A stretch of 64,000 bases of DNA from Bog-756 sp963839925 (GTDB taxonomy: Bacteria; Actinomycetota; Acidimicrobiia; Acidimicrobiales; RAAP-2), in the NCBI GenBank assembly GCA_963839925.1, contig CAWIWV010000002.1, positions 1-64,000 of the forward strand, written 5' to 3'. Shown in pieces: positions 17,027 to 24,835 of the stretch. Under the pieces are notes generated by a model. That model searched no databases and had not been told where the DNA came from. It saw only the letters and a list, made by a program, of their open reading frames with translations. Both the position numbers and the translations under genes were made by a program. Every line of letters starts with the position of its first letter. Position 1 is the first letter of the stretch.

Positions 17027-18354
17027 TGGCCGGCAGCGACCAGAGCATGGCAGTAATCCCCTTTGCTGACCGGACCGAGGCAGGTCGTCGCCTTGCACCG
17101 CTGCTGGCACCGCTGCGTGACGAACACCCGGTCGTGCTCGCTCTCCCCCGGGGAGGCGTGCCCGTGGCAGCCGAGGTGGCCCGAGCCCTCGGGGCCCAGC
17201 TCGATGTCATCGTCGTGCGCAAACTCGGGCTCCCCTTCCAGCCCGAGCTCGGGTTCGGGGCCATCGGCGAAGATGGCGCGCGGCTGATCGACGTCGATCT
17301 CGTACGCCGCCTCGGACTGACCGAGCGCGACATTGCCCGGGTCGAGGCGGCGGAACAACGAGAGCTGGCCCGAAGGGTGGACCAGTACCGTGACGGCAGG
17401 GCGCCGGTGGCCATCGAAGGACGCACCGTCATCATCGTCGACGACGGGCTCGCAACCGGCGCGACGGCGCGCACAGCAGTGCACATCGCACGAGCCCGAG
17501 GTGCACGTCGCATCGTTCTGGCAGTTCCAGTCGCCCCCCTCGAGACCGTCAGTGAACTCGAACGCGACGCCGACGAGGTGGTCACCGTGCTCACTCCCGC
17601 CCATTTCGTGGCGGTCGGGTTCTGGTATCGCGATTTCAACCAGACGTCCGACAAGGAGGTCGCCACCCTGCTCCACCAGAACGGCGAAGGACCCACGAAT
17701 CAGGTCACCGATCGCGACCTGGATCAGGAAGTCACCATCCCCGTTGTGGGCGCCGAGCTCGGAGGCCGCCTTCAGGCACCGGCCGATGCCCGCGGGGTGA
17801 TCCTGTTCGCCCATGGGAGCGGCAGCAGCCGTCACAGTCCTCGAAACGTCGCAGTAGCACGAACCTTCCACGCCCAAGGGTTCGGGACGTTGCTGTTCGA
17901 CCTGCTGACCGACGCCGAAGCGTCGCACCGGCCAAACGTGTTCGACATCGAGCTCCTCGGTGACAGACTGCTCGAGGCCGACGACTGGCTCTCCAGGCAG
18001 GAGGGGATCGGTCTGCTGCCCCGCGGCTATTTCGGTGCCAGCACGGGCGCCGCGGCAGCGCTCTGGGCAGCTGGTTCGGCAGGAAACACGGCCCGAGCCG
18101 TCGTCTCACGAGGTGGCCGTCCCGACCTTGCCGGTGCTCGTCTCCCACTCGTGCGGTGTCCCACACTGCTCATCGTCGGCGGGGCGGACCACCAGGTTCT
18201 CGAGCTCAATCGCAAGGCAGCGAGCCATCTGCGTTGTGAGTCCCGACTGGCAGTCGTGCCCGGCGCGACCCATCTGTTCGAGGAGCCCGGGGCACTTGCA
18301 GAAGTGGCACAGCTGTCGGTCGGCTGGTTCGAGAAGTACCTCACCGTCCAGTGA
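17026..18354 (+). CDS. Phosphoribosyltransferase fused to dienelactone-type hydrolase
   Basis: A 442-residue fusion. Residues about 1-215 are a type I phosphoribosyltransferase (LALPRGGVPVAAEVAR; PRPP loop TVIIVDDGLATGAT). Residues about 230-440 are an alpha/beta hydrolase (GVILFAHGSGSSRHSPRN; nucleophile elbow GASTGAAA; LPLVRCPTLLIVGGADHQV; terminal His in PGATHLFEEPG). Size and domain order match Rv0571c of M. tuberculosis, another DosR-regulon member without known substrate. It is the second gene of an operon starting with the erythromycin esterase and overlapping the ABC gene (GTGA). Confidence 0.88.
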   Translation: MAGSDQSMAVIPFADRTEAGRRLAPLLAPLRDEHPVVLALPRGGVPVAAEVARALGAQLDVIVVRKLGLPFQPELGFGAIGEDGARLIDVDLVRRLGLTERDIARVEAAEQRELARRVDQYRDGRAPVAIEGRTVIIVDDGLATGATARTAVHIARARGARRIVLAVPVAPLETVSELERDADEVVTVLTPAHFVAVGFWYRDFNQTSDKEVATLLHQNGEGPTNQVTDRDLDQEVTIPVVGAELGGRLQAPADARGVILFAHGSGSSRHSPRNVAVARTFHAQGFGTLLFDLLTDAEASHRPNVFDIELLGDRLLEADDWLSRQEGIGLLPRGYFGASTGAAAALWAAGSAGNTARAVVSRGGRPDLAGARLPLVRCPTLLIVGGADHQVLELNRKAASHLRCESRLAVVPGATHLFEEPGALAEVAQLSVGWFEKYLTVQ

Positions 18355-19310
18355 CCACCATGATCGAGGTCGAGGGCATCGCGAAATTCTTCGGTGAGAC
18401 CCGAGCACTCGACGGCATCGACCTCAGCGTCGAGCGCGGAGGGATCTTGGGCCTGCTCGGTCCGAACGGTTCCGGCAAGACCACTCTCGTTCGGATTCTC
18501 ACCACCCTTCTTCGTCCGGACGCAGGGCGGGCCAGAGTCGCAGGCCTCGACGTGGTCCGCGATGCCGGTCCCCTGAGAGCACAGATCGGGCTCGCCGGGC
18601 AGTATGCAGCGGTCGACGAGTTGCTCACCGGTCGCGAGAACCTCGAGCTGGTCGGACTCTGGTACCACTTGCCGAGAGCGGAATATCGGGCACACGCTCG
18701 AAACATCCTCGAGCGACTCGGATTGTCGGAGGCAGCCGATCACAGAGTCGATACGTATTCGGGAGGTATGCGTCGTCGACTCGATATCGGCGCGAGCCTC
18801 ATTGCTCGGCCACCGGTTCTCTTTCTCGATGAGCCCACGACCGGACTCGACCCGCGTACTCGCAACAGCCTGTGGGAATTCCTGGAAGAGCTCGTCGACG
18901 AGGGGACCACCGTGCTCCTCACGACCCAGTACATGGAGGAGGCCGAGAGACTGGCATCCACGATCGTCGTCCTCGACTTCGGTCGTGTGATCGCGAGGGG
19001 CACCGCGCTCGAGCTCAAGGAGAAGATCGGCGGAAGCCGCCTCGAGGTTCGGGTCATCCACCGTTCGGATCTCGAACGAACTACCGCCGTTCTCGCCGAT
19101 CTGAGCCGTTCGTCTGCTCAATCGGATGCTCATCAACGCCTGGCAACGGTATCGACGGACGGTGGGACGGCTCTCTTGATGGCAGTTGCTCGACGTCTCG
19201 AGGACGAGGGAATCGAGATCGAGGACCTTGGAATCCGCCACCCCTCACTCGATGACGTCTTCCTGTCACTGACAGGGGCGATGCGCTCAGATCAGCTGGA
19301 GGCGGTGTGA
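18351..19310 (+). CDS. ABC exporter ATP-binding subunit, DrrA type
   Basis: ATPase of the daunorubicin-resistance DrrA/CcmA family, 319 residues. Walker A is GPNGSGKTT (residue 42 onward), the Q-loop contains GLAGQYAAVDELLTGRENL, the signature is YSGGMRRRLD, Walker B VLFLDEPTTGLD, and the H-switch region is LLTTQYMEEAERLA. The C-terminal extension typical of DrrA is present. The GTG at 18351 overlaps the previous stop; an ATG at 18360 is an alternative. It works with the permease at 19307. The substrate is not predictable. Confidence 0.92.
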   Translation: MTTMIEVEGIAKFFGETRALDGIDLSVERGGILGLLGPNGSGKTTLVRILTTLLRPDAGRARVAGLDVVRDAGPLRAQIGLAGQYAAVDELLTGRENLELVGLWYHLPRAEYRAHARNILERLGLSEAADHRVDTYSGGMRRRLDIGASLIARPPVLFLDEPTTGLDPRTRNSLWEFLEELVDEGTTVLLTTQYMEEAERLASTIVVLDFGRVIARGTALELKEKIGGSRLEVRVIHRSDLERTTAVLADLSRSSAQSDAHQRLATVSTDGGTALLMAVARRLEDEGIEIEDLGIRHPSLDDVFLSLTGAMRSDQLEAV

Positions 19311-20137
19311 GTCCCGACCGCGGCTCCGATCAGTCGGGGTCGTTCAGCCAACCCGAGCCCTTCGTGGCCTTCACTCCGCTCTCTGCGCTGCGTGACATCG
19401 GCGGGGTAGCGAAACGCAATCTGCTGCGCATTCTTCGCACGCCGCGATTGCTGGCCATCGGCATCCTCCAGCCGGTGATCCTGCTCATCCTGTTCCGATA
19501 CGTGTTCGGCGGAGCCATCCGGATTCCCGGATTCTCATACGTGAACTTCGTGGTCCCAGCGGTGTTCATCGAAGCCGTTCTGATCGGCGGCGTGACCACG
19601 GCGATCGGACTCTCCCAAGATCTCAAGAGCGGCATCATCGACCGGTTCCGGAGTCTCCCCATGGCCCGTTCGGCAGTCCTGGCAGGCAGAACGCTCGCCG
19701 ACCTCGTACGCAGCGTGCTCTCCCTCTGCGTCATGATCGGGCTCGGACTCGCCGTGGGATTCCGCTTCAACAACTCCATTCCGGCCATCGTCGCAGGCCT
19801 GTTGCTCATCCTGCTCTTCGGCTATGCGTTCATCTGGATGTACGCAGCGATCGGGCTCGCGACCAAGGATCCTGAAACGGCGCAGGTCGCCGGGATCGTT
19901 CCGTTCTTCATCCTCATGTTCGCCAGCAATGCCGTCGTGCCCGTTCAGACGATGCCCGGCTGGCTTCAACCGTTCGCCCGCAACCAACCACTCAGCATGA
20001 CCGTCGACTCGGTCCGGGCCCTTCTCGAAGGCGGCCCCGCATTTCACTATGTCTGGCAGATGACGCTCTGGGCCGTGGGGATCTTCCTGTTCTTCTTCGC
20101 CATCTCGCTGCACCTGTACCGGACGGCGTTGTCGTGA
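19307..20137 (+). CDS. ABC-2 type permease, DrrB type
   Basis: Membrane subunit of the exporter, 276 residues with about six transmembrane helices (LLAIGILQPVILLILFRYVF; VVPAVFIEAVLIGGVTTAIG; SIPAIVAGLLLILLFGYAFI; AGIVPFFILMFASNAVVP; WQMTLWAVGIFLFFFAISLHL). The ABC-2 motif region FRSLPMARSAVLAGRTLADL is typical of the DrrB family. The GTG start overlaps the stop of the ATPase gene by four bases, so the two are made together. Confidence 0.9.
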   Translation: MSPDRGSDQSGSFSQPEPFVAFTPLSALRDIGGVAKRNLLRILRTPRLLAIGILQPVILLILFRYVFGGAIRIPGFSYVNFVVPAVFIEAVLIGGVTTAIGLSQDLKSGIIDRFRSLPMARSAVLAGRTLADLVRSVLSLCVMIGLGLAVGFRFNNSIPAIVAGLLLILLFGYAFIWMYAAIGLATKDPETAQVAGIVPFFILMFASNAVVPVQTMPGWLQPFARNQPLSMTVDSVRALLEGGPAFHYVWQMTLWAVGIFLFFFAISLHLYRTALS

Positions 20138-20230
20138 GCCCGGCGGGCGTCCCAGGACACGCGATCCCCGGGAGACCACGCTTGCTGCGAACGTACAGTG
20201 GCAGATGACAGACGAACGATGGAAGACACC

Positions 20231-21256
20231 ATGACCACAGAGATGATGTCGGCGTGGGTCGTCGACACGCCCGGACCCGCCGACACCGGACCACTTCGAG
20301 CGGTCGAGAAGCCCGTCCCGCTTCCCAATCGAGGGCAGGTCCGGGTCCATGTGCGTGTCTGTGGCGTCTGTCGAACCGATCTCCATCTCGCCGAGGGCGA
20401 CCTGCCGCCCAAACACCACCAGGTCACCCCTGGGCACGAGGTGGTGGGAATCGTCGATCGGCTGGGAGCAGGCTGCACCCGATTTCGCGAAGGTGACCGA
20501 GTTGGTGTTCCCTGGCTCGCCCACACCTGTGGAACCTGTCGATTCTGTGCAGCCGGGCGCGAGAACTTGTGCGTCGATCCTCGGTTCACCGGTTGGGATC
20601 TCGACGGAGGATACGCACCGTACGTGGTGGTGGACGAGATGTTCGCCTATCCGATACCCGAGGCGTTCAGCGATGAGGAGGCGGCGCCGCTCCTCTGTGC
20701 AGGGATCATCGGTTACCGGGCCCTGCGACGGTCGCAGCTACCGCCAGGGGGAAGGCTCGGCATCTACGGATTCGGAGGATCTGCCCACCTCACCGCACAG
20801 ATCGCCATGGCCGAGGGAGCTCGGGTCCACGTGATGACGCGGTCAGCCGAAGCCCGTGCGCTCGCGCTCGAGCTCGGTGCGGCGAGCGCCGGAGGCGCCG
20901 ACGATCCACCACCCGAACCCCTGGACGCCGCGATTCTCTTCGCCCCCGTCGGCACGCTGGTCCTGCCGGCACTCCAATCGCTCGACCGTGGGGGTGTCGT
21001 CGCCGTCGCCGGAATCCACCTGACCGACATTCCTACCCTCAACTACGAACGGGACCTCTTCGAAGAACGCGGCTTGTGCAGCGTCACCGCCAATACCCGT
21101 GGCGACGGCAACGAGTTCCTCGAGGCGGCCGCTCGGGTCCCCTTACGGGTCTCCACCGTCCCCTACGAGTTGGGAGATGCCACTCAGGCGCTCAAAGACC
21201 TGGCGCACGACCGGGTGAACGGGGCCGCGGTGCTGATTAACTCGTCCGGCTGGTGA
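20231..21256 (+). CDS. Zinc-dependent alcohol dehydrogenase
   Basis: Medium-chain dehydrogenase/reductase of 341 residues. Catalytic zinc ligands are C in VCGVCRTDLH, the GHE of TPGHEVVG, and a later Cys; the structural zinc site is CGTCRFCAAGRENLC. The cofactor fold is degenerate at the glycine motif (IYGFGGSAHL). It resembles AdhA-type enzymes that interconvert alcohols and aldehydes, useful for redox balance under low oxygen. The ATG at 20231 is chosen; an upstream GTG at 20198 would add 11 residues. It follows the ABC genes by about 90 bases, so it may be the end of that operon. Confidence 0.88.
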   Translation: MTTEMMSAWVVDTPGPADTGPLRAVEKPVPLPNRGQVRVHVRVCGVCRTDLHLAEGDLPPKHHQVTPGHEVVGIVDRLGAGCTRFREGDRVGVPWLAHTCGTCRFCAAGRENLCVDPRFTGWDLDGGYAPYVVVDEMFAYPIPEAFSDEEAAPLLCAGIIGYRALRRSQLPPGGRLGIYGFGGSAHLTAQIAMAEGARVHVMTRSAEARALALELGAASAGGADDPPPEPLDAAILFAPVGTLVLPALQSLDRGGVVAVAGIHLTDIPTLNYERDLFEERGLCSVTANTRGDGNEFLEAAARVPLRVSTVPYELGDATQALKDLAHDRVNGAAVLINSSGW

Positions 21257-21266
21257 CACGCAGGAT

Positions 21267-21422
21267 CTAACCGTCGGTGAGCTCCCTGAGATCGCGCAGC
21301 CGACTCTCGAGACTGCGAATCTCGTCGTCCAGGACATCCCGAGTCACGAGACGATCCTCCAGCGATTTCACTCGCCGCTCCAACTCATCGATGCGCCCCA
21401 CTTGAGGATCGACTGGCACCAT
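21267..21422 (-). CDS. 51-residue coiled-coil protein
   Basis: Small frame: start at 21422 with GAGAGAGG close upstream, stop at 21267. After VPVDPQVGRIDELERRV the whole protein is a heptad-like helix (KSLEDRLVTRDVLDDEI, RSLESRLRDLRELTDG). It resembles short leucine-zipper-like proteins that form dimers. It follows the 21483-21713 gene in the same direction by 60 bases, so it may share that gene's DosR-like promoter. The function is unknown. Confidence 0.55.
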   Translation of the reverse strand: MVPVDPQVGRIDELERRVKSLEDRLVTRDVLDDEIRSLESRLRDLRELTDG

Positions 21423-21482
21423 GCACCTCTCTCTTTCTCTTTTCCATTCCCAGCGAGCCCGATACCCTCGTGGCCACCGCTC

Positions 21483-21713
21483 TCACGACGCGAGGGGGAC
21501 TGCGTCAGTCGGCCAGCCCCGAGGGTGCCCTGGATGGTGGCTCCAGCTGGCGACCAAGGCGCGGGCCTGCTCGCATGCCTCAGCCACTGACGCTCCAGCG
21601 ACATAGCTGCTCACAGCCACCGAGACAGCCATCGGTGCAAGACGCGGCTCGTCGGGAAACGATTGCTCCGTCCAGTCCCTCACCGACTCTGCCAGTGCAA
21701 CCACAACATCCAT
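21483..21713 (-). CDS. Small helical hypothetical protein
   Basis: Protein of 76 residues (MDVVVALAESVRDWTEQSF, then APMAVSVAVSSYVAGASVAE and ACEQARALVASWSHHPG). Mostly helical with no recognised domain. The ATG at 21713 lies eight bases after GGGAGG, which itself begins at the transcription start predicted from the DosR-like box. Called on the ribosome site, promoter geometry and codon pattern. Confidence 0.55.
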   Translation of the reverse strand: MDVVVALAESVRDWTEQSFPDEPRLAPMAVSVAVSSYVAGASVAEACEQARALVASWSHHPGHPRGWPTDAVPLAS

Positions 21714-21761
21714 ACCGACCACCTCCCACCATGACCGTACGACGAAGGGTTGGCCCGTAGC

Positions 21762-21776
21762 AGGGCCAAAGGTCCC
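21762..21776 (-). promoter_or_regulatory. DosR-like box (overlaps a hairpin)
   Basis: The minus strand reads GGGACCTTTGGCCCT. The predicted start is 21727 with a perfect TANNNT hexamer (TACGGT) and a 14-base leader before ATG 21713. The site overlaps a perfect 7-bp hairpin, TTGGCCC/GGGCCAA (21750-21769), just after the stop of the deacetylase gene, which may serve as its terminator. Confidence 0.7.
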
Positions 21777-21782
21777 GAGTCC

Positions 21783-23297
21783 CTATCCCGGCTGTGCGGC
21801 GTGTTGTGCGGCCAGCAGGTAACCGGTGCCGCCGCCGGACGGGCCGAGAGCGAAGAACCGATCGTCACCGCCCTCACCACCCCGCGAGCCGAGAAATGGA
21901 GCATCGAAGTTGAAGACCCCGCCGTCGGCGGCCACCAACCAGTACCCGCCAGTGAGCGGATCGGCGGCCATGCCCACCACCGGTTGGTCGAGTGACCGTC
22001 CTCCCATCGAGCCGTAGAAACCGGCGTCGCCGAAGGTGAAGATCCCACCGTCGGCGGCCACCAACCAGTAGCCCTTGCCATCGGGGGTGGCGGCCATGCC
22101 CACCACCGGTTGGTCGAGTGACCGTCCTCCCATCGAGCCGTGGAAACCGGCGTCGCCGAAGGTGAAGATCCCACCGTCGGCGGCCACCAACCAGTAGCCC
22201 TTGCCATCGGGGGTGGCGGCCATGCCCACCACCGGTTGGTCGAGTGACCGTCCTCCCATCGAGCCGTGGAAACCGGCGTCGCCGAAGGTGAAGACCCCGC
22301 CGTCGGCGGCCACCAACCAGTAGCCCTTGCCGTCGGGGGTGGCGGCCATGCCCACCACCGGTTGGTCGGGGGTGATCCCGAGGCCCGGCAACGAGCCGTC
22401 GAATCTGGCCGCCCCGACGGCGAAGACGCCACCGTCGGCCGCCGTCAACCAGTACCCGCCGCGCGTGGGGTCGACCGCCGCACCCACGAGTGGCGAGTCC
22501 GAAGTGACCGACGGACCAGACGGTGGGGCTGTGCCAAAGCCGTAGACGGCGCTGGCCTGGGGAACTGCCTGCACCGCACCCCCGCAAATGGCGACGAAGT
22601 TGTAGCCCTGGCTCTCGAGGTCGGTGATGATCTGGGGAAGAGCGGCGACCGTCTCGGAGCGGTCTTCCCCACCGTCGTGCATGTCGACGACGGCTCCGGG
22701 AAAGGCCGAACCCACCACGCTGTCGACAATGGACTGGACGCCGGGAAGGCTCCAGTCCCGAGGATCGACCGAATAGCTCATGGTCGTCAGTCCGCGTTGA
22801 GCGATCTGATCGAGCACCGTCGCGTTCCAGTCGTCGTAAGGCGGCCTCACACAGGTTGGCGTCTCGCCGGTGAGAGAGGTGATCTCGTTCTGGGTCTGAT
22901 CGATCTCGTAGGGGAATTGCGACACGGGGGTGGTGGCCAGATCAGGGTGGGTCCACGTGTGATCCTCAACCGGATAGCCGGCAGCGGCGAGCATCCGGGT
23001 GTACTGCGGATACTCGACGACGTTCTCACCGATCTCGAAGAACGTGGCCGGCACGTGGTACTGCTCGAGTATCGAGAGGACCTGCGGGGTGTATGGACCG
23101 GGCCCGTCGTCAAAGGTGAGGGCGATGACCCGTTTGCCCGCCGTGGCCGCCCCGCCCGGTGCCTGGTAGGTGTAGAAAGCCGGCTGCGGCGATGCATCTT
23201 GGGCAACCCCCGTCGACGGCATGAAGAGAACGAGGGCAACGCAAGCTGCGGCACTGACCAGCACGGCGACTTTGCGCTTCGACTCTCTGATCAGCAT
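21783..23297 (-). CDS. Secreted polysaccharide deacetylase with YWLVAADGG repeats
   Basis: Exported protein of 504 residues. The signal peptide is KRKVAVLVSAAACVALVLF. The NodB/CE4 deacetylase domain spans about 45-230: metal/catalytic motif TFDDGPGPY, metal His pair in EDHTWTHPD, RPPYDDWN, and DMHDGGE near its end. It removes N- or O-acetyl groups from cell-wall or capsule glycans. The C-terminal half is six 42-residue beta-type repeats (core PDGKGYWLVAADGG, FTFGDAGFHGSMG), probably a surface or ligand-binding propeller. The start is ATG 23297 behind AAAGGG; an in-frame ATG at 23351 gives a poorer signal peptide. Confidence 0.9.
   Translation of the reverse strand: MLIRESKRKVAVLVSAAACVALVLFMPSTGVAQDASPQPAFYTYQAPGGAATAGKRVIALTFDDGPGPYTPQVLSILEQYHVPATFFEIGENVVEYPQYTRMLAAAGYPVEDHTWTHPDLATTPVSQFPYEIDQTQNEITSLTGETPTCVRPPYDDWNATVLDQIAQRGLTTMSYSVDPRDWSLPGVQSIVDSVVGSAFPGAVVDMHDGGEDRSETVAALPQIITDLESQGYNFVAICGGAVQAVPQASAVYGFGTAPPSGPSVTSDSPLVGAAVDPTRGGYWLTAADGGVFAVGAARFDGSLPGLGITPDQPVVGMAATPDGKGYWLVAADGGVFTFGDAGFHGSMGGRSLDQPVVGMAATPDGKGYWLVAADGGIFTFGDAGFHGSMGGRSLDQPVVGMAATPDGKGYWLVAADGGIFTFGDAGFYGSMGGRSLDQPVVGMAADPLTGGYWLVAADGGVFNFDAPFLGSRGGEGGDDRFFALGPSGGGTGYLLAAQHAAQPG
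21926..22430 (-). repeat. 126-bp tandem repeats inside the deacetylase gene
   Basis: The phrase GGTTGGTCGAGTGACCG recurs at 21982, 22108 and 22234, with a diverged copy at 22360, exactly 126 bases apart. The central copies are nearly identical at the base level, including silent positions, while the outer units have diverged. This points to recent duplication or gene conversion within the array. Confidence 0.9.
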
Positions 23298-23347
23298 CGT
23301 GCAACCCTTTCTCGTACGACCGGATCCGGCGAGGTGGTTCGAGGTGT

Positions 23348-24244
23348 TCATCCGGTCGCCGAGGATGGAGTCCCGCCTCCCATGCCCACGATGTCGATGA
23401 CGTTCGTCATGATCTCACCGAAGGCCACCGGGTCGGCGATCAGCCAACTGTGGGAACCGGGCACGGTGATCACCTCGGGACTACCCAGCGTCGTACACAT
23501 GTCATCGAACGAATCACGCGTGATCAACTGGTCGCTCTGCCCCCAGAGCACCACGACCGGGAGGTCACGGAGGCGCAGCTCATTGAGCTCGGCGGTGAGG
23601 TCCGCCTTGCGAGCAAGCGTCGCCGCCTTCCAGAAAGTCCGCGGATCGCGTAGGAGATTGGGCAGTGCCTCGCCGACGATGACCGGCAGTACGCGGCGTC
23701 CCTGGCGGATCGGGAGAAGGTCGGCAGGGAGATGGAGACCCCAGTCCCAAAGTGGGCGCTGGGCCATGGAGCGCAGTGTCGGTCCTTTGCCGGTCCACGC
23801 GGAGCCGCCGACGGAATTGATCAATACGAGGGCATGGACCTGATCGGGGTAGTCGTGCGCCAGTTTGATGGCCACACCACCGCCGAACGAGTGGCCGATC
23901 ACCAGCGCAGGTCGGCAGATACCCACGGCGCGGAGAAAATCGCCGGCCCACTTCGCATAGCCGGCGAAGTCGGTGGAGTCCTCGGGGAGCGCCGCGGTGC
24001 CTCCGAACCCCGGAAGTGCGGGGGCGACCACGTGAAGGCCGGCGGCAACCAGGCGGGACAGCGATCGCTTGTACACCTTGTGGTCGAGTCCCCACCCATG
24101 CAGGAACAGCACCGGAGGACCGGTGCCGGCCTCCCCGTAGAAGGCCAACCGGCCGTCGACTTCGGTGCGTTTCCAGGCGAGCCACGCCGGATTGCGACCT
24201 TCGATCTCCTGTGCGGGAGGCAGTGCATACACCTTTTCATCCAC
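23348..24244 (-). CDS. Alpha/beta hydrolase
   Basis: Hydrolase of about 298 residues: oxyanion region LFLHGWGLDH, nucleophile elbow IGHSFGGGVAI, acid in VVLWGQSDQLI, and terminal His in VPGSHSWLIADP. It belongs to the broad haloperoxidase/epoxide-hydrolase-like group; the substrate is unknown. The GTG at 24244 is preferred as start because the next upstream ATG (24370) would overlap the divergent DUF2267 gene and add a non-conserved tail. It lies 50 bases upstream of the deacetylase in the same direction, so the two may be co-transcribed. Confidence 0.8.
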   Translation of the reverse strand: MDEKVYALPPAQEIEGRNPAWLAWKRTEVDGRLAFYGEAGTGPPVLFLHGWGLDHKVYKRSLSRLVAAGLHVVAPALPGFGGTAALPEDSTDFAGYAKWAGDFLRAVGICRPALVIGHSFGGGVAIKLAHDYPDQVHALVLINSVGGSAWTGKGPTLRSMAQRPLWDWGLHLPADLLPIRQGRRVLPVIVGEALPNLLRDPRTFWKAATLARKADLTAELNELRLRDLPVVVLWGQSDQLITRDSFDDMCTTLGSPEVITVPGSHSWLIADPVAFGEIMTNVIDIVGMGGGTPSSATG

Positions 24245-24314
24245 CCCACCACCATGATCCGGAGCAGCGCCGCACGGAAGGGCCGAATTGCCCAATTCCA
24301 CGACATCTGAACCT

Positions 24315-24329
24315 GTGACCTTCGGCCCT
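24315..24329 (+). promoter_or_regulatory. DosR-like box for the DUF2267 gene
   Basis: GTGACCTTCGGCCCT, one base off the consensus, exactly 34 bases before ATG 24364, with GACGAT at -12 to -7 of a leaderless start. Confidence 0.65.
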
Positions 24330-24363
24330 ATCCCGTCGACCGGATGACAACGACGATTGCTGC

Positions 24364-24780
24364 ATGGCATCCCAGTTGAGCGTGATCGAACGGACGGTCG
24401 CGAAGACGAACGAATGGCTCGACAGGCTCAGCGACGAAATGGGCACCGACGATCGGGAGCGCTCGTTCAGGGTCCTCCGCGCGGTGCTCCACGCGCTCCG
24501 CGACCGCGTCGGCCCCGAGGTCTCGGTCCACCTGGCTGCCCAACTACCGCTGCTGGTGCGTGGGACCTTCTACGAGGGCTGGGATCCGGATTCGACGCCG
24601 CAGAAGCTGACGCTTGACGAGTTCATCGTGCGGGTCGAGCGCGAGGCCACCCTGCACAGTTCCGCCGAGGCGGCGACGGCCACTCGTGCGGTCATGCAGG
24701 TCCTCCGGAGCGAACTGGCGCCAGGCACCATGGATCACGTGCTGGCCGTGCTCCCCGACGAGTTCTCTGTCGTCGTATAG
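24364..24780 (+). CDS. DUF2267 protein
   Basis: Protein of 138 residues matching DUF2267: ERSFRVLRAVLHALRDRVG, HLAAQLPLLVRGTFYEGWDP, LTLDEFIVRVEREA, and VLRSELAPGTMDHVLAVLPDEF. The fold is an all-helical repeat related to PspA-independent stress proteins; the function is unknown. No ribosome site precedes the ATG, in line with a leaderless transcript from the DosR-like box. It is 55 bases upstream of the hydrogenase operon but that operon has its own box. Confidence 0.88.
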   Translation: MASQLSVIERTVAKTNEWLDRLSDEMGTDDRERSFRVLRAVLHALRDRVGPEVSVHLAAQLPLLVRGTFYEGWDPDSTPQKLTLDEFIVRVEREATLHSSAEAATATRAVMQVLRSELAPGTMDHVLAVLPDEFSVVV

Positions 24781-24786
24781 ATGGCG

Positions 24787-24801
24787 ATGACTTGCGCCCC
24801 T
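24787..24801 (+). promoter_or_regulatory. DosR-like box (weak) for the hydrogenase operon
   Basis: ATGACTTGCGCCCCT is the weakest match of the set, but the spacing is exact: 34 bases to ATG 24836, and a perfect TANNNT hexamer, TACCAT, at -12 to -7. No ribosome site is visible, so the transcript would be leaderless. Confidence 0.5.
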
Positions 24802-24835
24802 ATACGGCGGGTTCCACGCGTCTTACCATGGCCTC

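Noticed and set aside
20231..21256. A DosR-like box directly before the alcohol dehydrogenase
   Set aside because: No match in the 110 bases upstream; it may be read from the esterase operon instead.
24315..24329. The DUF2267 box acting also on the divergent hydrolase/deacetylase genes
   Set aside because: In the reverse direction the hexamer would be GGCAAT, which lacks the A at position two; left undecided.
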